Below, piece after piece: positions 8,110 to 12,035 of a stretch of DNA of 12,035 nt. Under the pieces are notes generated by a model that saw only the letters and a program-made list of their open reading frames with translations, searched no databases and was not told where the DNA came from. The translations under genes were made by a program, and so were the position numbers. The DNA comes from an uncultured Prevotella sp. (GTDB lineage: Bacteria; Bacteroidota; Bacteroidia; Bacteroidales; Bacteroidaceae). Location of the stretch: positions 1 through 12,035 of the forward strand of contig CALFUF010000002.1 of the NCBI GenBank assembly GCA_937916405.1, given 5' to 3'. How positions within the stretch are numbered: position 1 is the stretch's first letter; each line of letters opens with the position of its first letter.

Positions 8110-8705
8110 AGGTCCATATCCAGAAATATCTGGTGCTGCTTTGCCATGCGACGCATATTGATGAGGGCATAGCGCATTCTTCCTAAGGAGGTGTTGATGC
8201 TCACTCCTGTGAGTTCGGCAATCTCCTTGAAGGATAGTTCCTGATAGTATCGCATATAAACAACTTCCCTTTGGGTGGCAGGAAGTGTGTCCATCAGGTG
8301 GCGCACGTCATCCATTATTTGTGCGTTGACATATTCGCTCTCTCTACTTCCTTCAGTCAAAGTGTCATTACTGAGATGGCTTAAATCATTGTCAGCATTA
8401 GGTTCTGTGATATGCTCACTTTTGTTACGGCGGAACTTGTCGATAATGACATTATGGGCAATGCGTGTCAGCCAGAAAGAGAACTTTCCTGTATCTGCGT
8501 ATTTCCCCTCTTGCAGTTTTGTGATAACCTTGATGAATGTATCTTGGAAAATATCATTCGCTAAATCCTGATCGTGTACAACGAAAAGGATATAATTGAA
8601 CAACTTCTGCTGGTTTCTCGCTAATAACTCATCAAAAGCTTTGTTGTCTCCCGCTGCATAGAGAAGAGCAAGCTCCTCGTCAGTGCGGTTTTCAAATGTC
8701 TTCAT
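8106..8705 (-). CDS. RNA polymerase sigma factor, ECF-like sigma-70 family
   Basis: A 199-residue group 4 (ECF-like) sigma factor. Region 2 spans about residues 24-93 (from AFDELLARNQQKLF through DIFQDTFIKV to the WLTRIAHNVIIDKFRR segment). A linker rich in Asn, Ser and acidic residues follows, then region 4 (about 132-186: TLPATQREVVYMRYYQELSF, EIAELTGVS, then RMRYALINMRR), whose helix-turn-helix recognises the -35 element. No anti-sigma gene is adjacent: the upstream neighbour is rfbA, transcribed in the same direction but ended by a terminator, and the downstream neighbour is convergent rpe. The target genes cannot be told. It has its own promoter with a leader of roughly 75 nt. Confidence 0.93.
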   Translation of the reverse strand: MKTFENRTDEELALLYAAGDNKAFDELLARNQQKLFNYILFVVHDQDLANDIFQDTFIKVITKLQEGKYADTGKFSFWLTRIAHNVIIDKFRRNKSEHITEPNADNDLSHLSNDTLTEGSRESEYVNAQIMDDVRHLMDTLPATQREVVYMRYYQELSFKEIAELTGVSINTSLGRMRYALINMRRMAKQHQIFLDMDL

Positions 8706-8787
8706 ACTTTAATGTTTTAAATTGAAGTAGAAGTTTGTTCGATAGGCAATCGGTTTAAGTTATTAACAATATTTATTATTTCGGGTA

Positions 8788-8819
8788 CAAAAATAAGTAA
8801 ATTAATTCTTTTTACCAAA
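8788..8819 (-). promoter_or_regulatory. Promoter of the sigma-factor gene
   Basis: On the minus strand, TTTG (8816-8819) and TATTTTTG (8788-8795) are separated by 20 nt, matching the Bacteroidetes TTTG-N~20-TAnnTTTG arrangement. The expected start is near 8781-8783, giving a leader of about 75 nt before the ATG at 8705. This is the vegetative-type consensus, so the sigma gene would be transcribed by the housekeeping enzyme; autoregulation is not evident. Confidence 0.65.
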
Positions 8820-8850
8820 AAAAATAATAAAAAAGTGACAAAAGGGAGGT

Positions 8851-8886
8851 AAAAAACGCCAAAGGACAGCAAAAAAGCTGTCCTTT
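8851..8886 (-). terminator. Rho-independent terminator of rfbA
   Basis: AAAGGACAGC (8861-8870) and GCTGTCCTTT (8877-8886) form a perfect 10-bp stem with an all-A/T 6-nt loop. It begins 4 nt after the rfbA stop on the minus strand. After the stem the minus strand reads GGCGTTTTTT, so a T-run follows at 8856-8851. It separates rfbA from the sigma gene downstream on the same strand. Confidence 0.8.
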
Positions 8887-8889
8887 GAC

Positions 8890-9762
8890 TTAATCTGCTA
8901 ACTGTAATAGGTATTTGCCATAATCGTTCTTTGCCATCGGCTCGGCAATCTTCTGTAGCTGCTCTTTTGTTATCCAGCCTCGCTTAAATGCAATCTCCTC
9001 CAGACAGGCGACTTTTAAGCCTTGTCGTTTCTCAATCACCTCTATAAAGGTGGAAGCTTCGGAGAGGGAGTCGTGGGTTCCTGTGTCAAGCCATGCAAAA
9101 CCACGTTGCAGGGTCTGCACCTTCAGGTTTTTCTGTTTGAGATATTCCTGATTGACTGTTGTTATTTCCAGTTCCCCTCGTGCACTAGGTTTGATGTTCT
9201 TGGCAATCTCTACGACACTATTAGGGTAGAAGTAAAGACCAACCACCGCATAGTTGGACTTTGGATTAGCGGGTTTCTCCTCAATGCTCAGGCAGTTGCC
9301 GTCTTTGTCGAACTCAGCGACACCATATCGTTCCGGGTCATTCACATAATAGCCGAAAACCGTTGCCTGTCCGTGCTTCTCGGCATTCTCCACACTCTGT
9401 TTCAGAAGTCCAGTGAAACCACTGCCGTAGAAGATGTTATCTCCTAATACCAAGCAAGCGCAGTCATCGCCAATAAACTTCTCTCCGATGATAAAAGCTT
9501 GAGCCAGTCCGTCTGGAGAAGGTTGTTCCGCATACTCAAAATGTACACCTAACTCAGAGCCATCACCCAGCAATCTCTTGAAACCAGGCAGGTCGTAAGG
9601 AGTGGAGATAATAAGAATATCTCGGATACCAGCGAGCATCAGGGCGGAGATCGGATAGTAAATCATTGGCTTGTCGAAGATGGGAATCAGTTGCTTGCTG
9701 ATTCCTTTCGTGATAGGGTAGAGACGTGTGCCACTGCCTCCGGCTAGTACGATTCCTTTCAT
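8890..9762 (-). CDS. rfbA: Glucose-1-phosphate thymidylyltransferase
   Basis: First step of dTDP-L-rhamnose synthesis: dTTP plus glucose 1-phosphate gives dTDP-glucose and pyrophosphate. With the start at 9762 the protein has 290 residues, the usual RmlA length. Motifs are the nucleotide-binding loop LAGGSGTRLYP (6-16), KQLIPIFDKPMIYYP (23-37), EQPSPDGLAQAF (79-90) and the metal-binding Asp in GDNIFYG (D108). The frame stays open 47 codons further upstream, but that extension lies across the promoter and has no family counterpart, so MKGIVLAGG is chosen. The gene is monocistronic: its own promoter upstream, a strong terminator 4 nt downstream. In many Bacteroidales rfbA is followed by rfbC, which is not the case here. 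Confidence 0.95.
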   Translation of the reverse strand: MKGIVLAGGSGTRLYPITKGISKQLIPIFDKPMIYYPISALMLAGIRDILIISTPYDLPGFKRLLGDGSELGVHFEYAEQPSPDGLAQAFIIGEKFIGDDCACLVLGDNIFYGSGFTGLLKQSVENAEKHGQATVFGYYVNDPERYGVAEFDKDGNCLSIEEKPANPKSNYAVVGLYFYPNSVVEIAKNIKPSARGELEITTVNQEYLKQKNLKVQTLQRGFAWLDTGTHDSLSEASTFIEVIEKRQGLKVACLEEIAFKRGWITKEQLQKIAEPMAKNDYGKYLLQLAD

Positions 9763-9791
9763 AATTTTGCACTTTGTTTGATTTTCCGTTG

Positions 9792-9822
9792 CAAAGATAG
9801 GAAATAATGCTGACATACGAAA
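9792..9822 (-). promoter_or_regulatory. Promoter of rfbA
   Basis: The minus strand reads TATCTTTG at 9799-9792, an exact -7 match. A weak -33 candidate (CTTTCG, about 9818-9823) lies roughly 20 nt upstream. Transcription would start near 9785, leaving a leader of about 23 nt. The -7 box is also a 9-of-10 match to the GTANNTTTGC core used by IntDOT-type integrases, so the -33 side may belong to the inserted element. Confidence 0.6.
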
Positions 9823-9868
9823 GCATTTTTGGATGATTAACGCAATTCGCCCCATAAATAAAGGCTTT

Positions 9869-9888
9869 TCGAGGAAAATCGAGGAAAG
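9869..9888 (+). repeat. Tandem 10-bp direct repeat upstream of the integrase
   Basis: TCGAGGAAAA (9869-9878) is followed at once by TCGAGGAAAG (9879-9888). The two units differ in one base. They lie about 80 bp inside the rfbA promoter side of the 9800-10138 non-coding region and could be protein-binding sites linked to integration or excision. No function is shown directly. Confidence 0.6.
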
Positions 9889-9907
9889 TCCGTAAGGTGC
9901 CACTAAG

Positions 9908-10079
9908 CAAACCGAGGCAGATTGCGGAACGAATTAGGTTTCTTATTCGTAACCCGATTGGGCTATGGTCGAAAGTTAAACTTTCTTAATCGACTACGCA
10001 AATCGGGGCAGATTGAGGCAGTTCGAACCGTTTTTACATTCCGCGTTTTTCTTTCCTAAATCTGCCGCGATTTGCGTAG
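9908..10079. repeat. Three related repeats, candidate integrase arm-type sites
   Basis: A motif of form CAAAYCGNGGCAGATT occurs three times: plus strand at 9908-9923, plus strand at 9999-10014, and minus strand at 10059-10074. The last two belong to a 21-bp inverted pair (9994-10014 and 10059-10079) with one mismatch and a 44-nt spacer. The first two extend to 20 nt with three mismatches. Between them lie a perfect palindrome, GAAAGTT-A-AACTTTC (9971-9985), and flanking GTCGA/TCGAC at 9968-9972 and 9990-9994. Such multiple sites beside an integrase gene fit arm-type binding sites for Int and accessory factors. This is inference from position and repetition. The stretch 9800-10138 otherwise shows no gene, tRNA or IS element. 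Confidence 0.6.
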
Positions 10080-10100
10080 CAATTTATTCCCAGAAAGGTA

Positions 10101-10110
10101 TTACTTTTGC
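10101..10110 (+). promoter_or_regulatory. Putative integrase promoter -7 box, also att-core-like
   Basis: TACTTTTG (10102-10109) fits TAnnTTTG and lies 29 nt before the integrase ATG. The nearest TTTG upstream is at 10071-10074, a spacing of 27 nt, which is long, so promoter strength is uncertain. With its flanks, TTACTTTTGC matches GTANNTTTGC in 9 of 10 positions, but since the repeats thought to be arm sites lie to its left, it is less likely to be the crossover site itself. Confidence 0.45.
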
Positions 10111-10138
10111 AGCCCGAATTTTAAAAAGGAATTAGAAG

Positions 10139-11368
10139 ATGAGTAGAAGCACTTTTTCGGTATTGTTCTATGCGAACAAGAGTAAGGTAAAGAACGGCAT
10201 CGTGCCAGTGATGGGCAGAATCACCATCAACGGAACACAAAGCCAGTTCAGTTGCAAGCGGAGCATCCCATTGTCGTTATGGGACGCGAAGGGTAACTGT
10301 GCCAAGGGCAGAAGCAGGGAGGCACTTGACTTGAACCGTGACCTCGACAACATCAAGGCGCAGATCATCAAGCACTACCAGCACCTATCAGACCGTGAGG
10401 CATTCGTCACGGCAGAGATGGTACGTAATGCCTATCAGGGCTTCGGCAGCGAATATGCAACCCTGCTTGGCGCATTCGACAAGGACATTGCCAATCTGAA
10501 AAGACGTGTAGGCAAGGACCGGGCTTTGGGAACATACAAACTGCAAGTGAGGTCGAGGAACTACGTAGCGGACTTCCTTCAGATGAATTTCCGTCGCAAT
10601 GATATATCCATGCAGGAACTCACCCCCGACTTCATCAAGGAGTTTGCCGTCTATCTCAGCAATGAGCGAGGTCTGGCCAGTTCCACCATCTGGCTTTCTT
10701 GCATGCATCTGAAAGGAGTAGTAGGACGTGCGCATGATAACGGCAAGTTACAGCGCAACGTGTTTGCGCAGTTCCACATCAGCCCCAAGTGCAAGGAACG
10801 CACATTCCTGACAGAGGAAGAACTGAAGACGGTGATGACACATGAGTTTGAGGATGCACATCTCGCCTTTATCCGTGACCTCTTCGTATTCATGAACTTT
10901 ACCGCCCTGTCGTTTGTGGACTTGAAGGAACTGACAACAGACAACATCGTGGAGGTCAACGGTGAAAAATGGATTGTCGGTAAGCGTCACAAAACAGGTG
11001 TACCCTATCAGGTAAAACTGCTGGCAGTACCCTTGCAGATTATCGAACGCTACCGTGACTTTCCAAAGGAGAATCCGAAATCTGTCTTCGGCGAAGTCAA
11101 CTACTGGAGCGTATGCAAGAAGTTGAAGCCAGTAATGAAGGAGTGTGGCATTGACAAGCCAATTTCGGCTCACTGTGCTCGCCATGGATTCGCCACAATG
11201 GCCTTAACCAATGGCATGCCCATAGAGAGCGTAAGCCGGGTATTGGGACATACGAACATCGTCACCACCCAGATATATGCCCGCATCACCACTCAGAAGT
11301 TAGACAACGACCTGACCATGTTGGGCAACAAGTTAAACCAGTCATTCAGTAATATCAAAAGAGCATAA
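10139..11368 (+). CDS. Tyrosine recombinase/integrase of a Bacteroidales mobile element, IntDOT-like
   Basis: A 409-residue site-specific recombinase expected to integrate and excise the element. The N-terminal arm-binding-type domain (about 1-95) includes GRITINGTQSQFS and LWDAKGN, typical of Bacteroidetes integrases. A SAM-like core-binding domain (about 105-205) and a C-terminal catalytic domain (about 222-395) follow. Catalytic residues seen are K285, H345 and R348 (HCARHGFAT), H371 (LGHTNI) and the nucleophile Y380 (QIYARI). The first Arg of the R-K-H-R-H-Y set is absent: the motif reads TALSFVDL, with S258 in its place. Loss of this Arg with Ser in place is known for IntDOT of CTnDOT, of near-identical length. 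AAGGA at 10126-10130 may serve as ribosome-binding site. The coding sequence looks slightly more GC-rich than the genes at left, fitting acquired DNA. Confidence 0.93.
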   Translation: MSRSTFSVLFYANKSKVKNGIVPVMGRITINGTQSQFSCKRSIPLSLWDAKGNCAKGRSREALDLNRDLDNIKAQIIKHYQHLSDREAFVTAEMVRNAYQGFGSEYATLLGAFDKDIANLKRRVGKDRALGTYKLQVRSRNYVADFLQMNFRRNDISMQELTPDFIKEFAVYLSNERGLASSTIWLSCMHLKGVVGRAHDNGKLQRNVFAQFHISPKCKERTFLTEEELKTVMTHEFEDAHLAFIRDLFVFMNFTALSFVDLKELTTDNIVEVNGEKWIVGKRHKTGVPYQVKLLAVPLQIIERYRDFPKENPKSVFGEVNYWSVCKKLKPVMKECGIDKPISAHCARHGFATMALTNGMPIESVSRVLGHTNIVTTQIYARITTQKLDNDLTMLGNKLNQSFSNIKRA

Positions 11369-11372
11369 ACGC

Positions 11373-11744
11373 ATGGAAGAGAGAAACATTATTAAGTGGA
11401 GTGAGTATAGCGGGTACACTGAACTGACTATACCGAGTGGAGAGATATGGATGAGCGAACCCGAGATGGTGGACTTGTTCGGAGTGTTCATCCCCAAACT
11501 GAGGAATGCTATCAAAAACCTCTACAAAGAAGAACTGATAAAGCCCTACGAGGCAGAGAGAACCACCAAGAAGAGAGACAACCTGTATGTCACCGTATAT
11601 AGTATGGAGGTTGTTCTGCTGCTTGCATTCCGTCTGAACTCCTATCAGGCAATGGTAGTCCGCAGGGAACTGATGGAGCGTATCACCCGTAACCACAAAC
11701 CGTTTGAGGTGATACTGACAGCAACAACAGGAAAAGGGAATTAG
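11373..11744 (+). CDS. Small RhuM-like/mobile-element-associated protein
   Basis: A 123-residue protein starting 4 nt after the integrase stop, so probably co-transcribed. Its layout, GYTEL..., then IWMSEPEMVDLFGVFIPKLR (25-44), NAIKNLYKEELI and later VYSMEVVLLLAFRLNSYQAM, recalls the N-terminal region of RhuM-family proteins (VWLTQxQMAELFG, HIKNIFEEGEL, YNLDVIISVGYRVNS). The segment about 26-52 could be a DNA-binding helix-turn-helix. Proteins of this kind commonly follow integrases in Bacteroides conjugative or mobilizable elements as I recall them. The role is unknown; a regulator of integration or excision is a reasonable guess. No membrane segment or signal peptide. Confidence 0.8.
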   Translation: MEERNIIKWSEYSGYTELTIPSGEIWMSEPEMVDLFGVFIPKLRNAIKNLYKEELIKPYEAERTTKKRDNLYVTVYSMEVVLLLAFRLNSYQAMVVRRELMERITRNHKPFEVILTATTGKGN

Positions 11745-11768
11745 CGGCAAGAGCGGCAGAGAGAATAA

Positions 11769-11855
11769 GGACGGACTTTTAGGAGGATAGATAGTGTGTT
11801 GGAACGATGGAACGCTCCAACACACAACGTCTATCCCTCCTTTAGTCCATCCGTC
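11769..11855. repeat. Large imperfect inverted repeat (stem-loop)
   Basis: The arm from 11769 to about 11803 pairs with the arm from 11816 to 11855. The innermost GTGTGTTGGA (11794-11803) and TCCAACACAC (11816-11825) pair perfectly across a 12-nt loop. Further out AGGAGGATAGA pairs with TCTATCCCTCCT with one bulge, and the outermost GGACGGA (11769-11775) pairs with TCCGTCC (11849-11855), with small internal loops between. There is no T-run after it, so it is not a standard terminator. It starts 25 nt after the RhuM-like gene. It may be a regulatory RNA fold, a protein or nicking site, or a miniature mobile element. Confidence 0.75.
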
Positions 11856-11921
11856 CATTGCAACTTCCCCATAGTCAAATAGAATTTATCGTCTATAACG
11901 GACGAAGCACACGGCACGGCA

Positions 11922-12035
11922 ATGTACGACAGGCTTGATGCTGGCGCAGGAACGGGTTTTCCCACAGGCGGAAAATACCATAGCCTATTAGGGGATTTTT
12001 CGAGCCGCACAACAGAGTTAGTGCTAAAAATCCCC
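11922..12035 (+). CDS. Possible start of a further ORF, cut by the window edge
   Basis: From ATG at 11922 the frame is open for 38 codons to the window end (MYDRLDAGAGTGFPTGGKYH and onward), and open upstream to a TAG at 11880-11882. I recognise no family. It runs through two inverted repeats (11957-11975 and 11991-12035), which argues against ordinary coding. It may be the 5' end of the next gene of the element or a chance opening. Confidence 0.2.
   Translation, partial: MYDRLDAGAGTGFPTGGKYHSLLGDFSSRTTELVLKIP
11957..11975. repeat. Small stem-loop in the element's left region
   Basis: TTTTCC (11957-11962) and GGAAAA (11970-11975) form a 6-bp stem around a 7-nt loop, CACAGGC. Another small stem, TCGTC (11889-11893) with GACGA (11901-11905), lies just upstream. 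Together with the larger repeats on either side, 11745-12035 is unusually rich in dyad symmetry and poor in coding signal. Confidence 0.5.
11991..12035. repeat. 10-bp inverted repeat ending at the window edge
   Basis: GGGGATTTTT (11991-12000) is the exact inverse of AAAAATCCCC (12026-12035). Inside it GCAC (12007-12010) and GTGC (12021-12024) can also pair around a 10-nt loop. The symmetry may continue past the window. It could be a regulatory hairpin or a site for the element's DNA-processing proteins. Confidence 0.65.

Noticed and set aside
9806..9830. Terminator at AATGCT/AGCATT followed by T's
   Set aside because: The stem is only 6 bp with low GC and no plus-strand gene ends just before it.
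9763..9903. 47-codon N-terminal extension of rfbA
   Set aside because: It crosses the rfbA promoter, matches no RmlA family start, and MKGIVLAGG at 9762 gives the standard 290-residue enzyme.
9908..10079. CRISPR array
   Set aside because: There are only three imperfect copies in mixed orientation with unequal spacing, and no cas genes.
9900..10138. A tRNA gene as integration target
   Set aside because: No cloverleaf, CCA end or TTCRANY T-loop set could be found; the dyads here do not fit a tRNA.
11769..11855. Rho-independent terminator of the integrase operon
   Set aside because: The stem is very long and interrupted, and no T-run follows on either strand.
11355..11858. 167-codon minus-strand ORF over the RhuM-like gene and the large hairpin
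   Set aside because: It overlaps a better-supported plus-strand gene fully, and its Cys/Pro/Leu-rich translation looks random.

Overview
The window reads as a Bacteroidales chromosome, probably Prevotellaceae or a close relative. Three things suggest this: promoters of the Bacteroidetes type (TAnnTTTG at -7), weak or absent Shine-Dalgarno sequences, and gene families typical of the group (DUF4924, a CBS-bearing ClC protein, a Bacteroides-type tyrosine integrase). The taxon is inferred from family knowledge and pattern, not from a search.

Region 1 (1-8109) is a tightly packed plus-strand run: LysE-family exporter, DUF4924 protein, dTDP-4-dehydrorhamnose reductase (rfbD), peptide chain release factor 3 (prfC), threonylcarbamoyl-AMP synthase (TsaC/YrdC family), ClC chloride transporter/channel with C-terminal CBS pair, methionyl-tRNA formyltransferase (fmt), an unannotated 43-residue ORF, and ribulose-phosphate 3-epimerase (rpe). 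Gaps from lysE to fmt are 28 nt or less, and prfC and the tsaC-like gene overlap by 1 nt, so this looks like one long transcription unit with several translation-fidelity genes (RF3, t6A synthesis, initiator formylation). A promoter sits directly on the lysE start codon, implying a leaderless or nearly leaderless message. A divergent promoter serves a gene off the left edge. Short TTGA-rich tandem repeats lie at the rfbD/prfC border, at the clc/fmt border and, inverted, inside fmt.

Region 2 (8106-9800) is on the minus strand: an ECF-like sigma-70 factor with its own promoter, converging on rpe with overlapping stop codons, and a monocistronic rfbA (glucose-1-phosphate thymidylyltransferase) with a strong hairpin terminator. 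rfbA and rfbD are two steps of dTDP-L-rhamnose synthesis, but rfbB and rfbC are not in the window.

Region 3 (about 9800-12035) looks like the left end of an integrated mobile element. It has a non-coding region with three related copies of a 16-17 bp repeat (two forming a 21-bp inverted pair), then a 409-residue tyrosine recombinase whose first catalytic Arg is replaced by Ser (as known for IntDOT of CTnDOT), then a 123-residue RhuM-like small protein, then a 291-bp tail with a large imperfect stem-loop and a second inverted repeat ending at the window edge. The exact chromosome/element junction cannot be fixed from this window. A candidate is a core-like motif that coincides with the rfbA -7 box.

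I do not see a clearly new multi-gene system. The most promising odd signals are the 7-bp tandem repeat inside fmt, the small ORF before rpe, the repeat architecture upstream of the integrase, and the large hairpin at 11769-11855.
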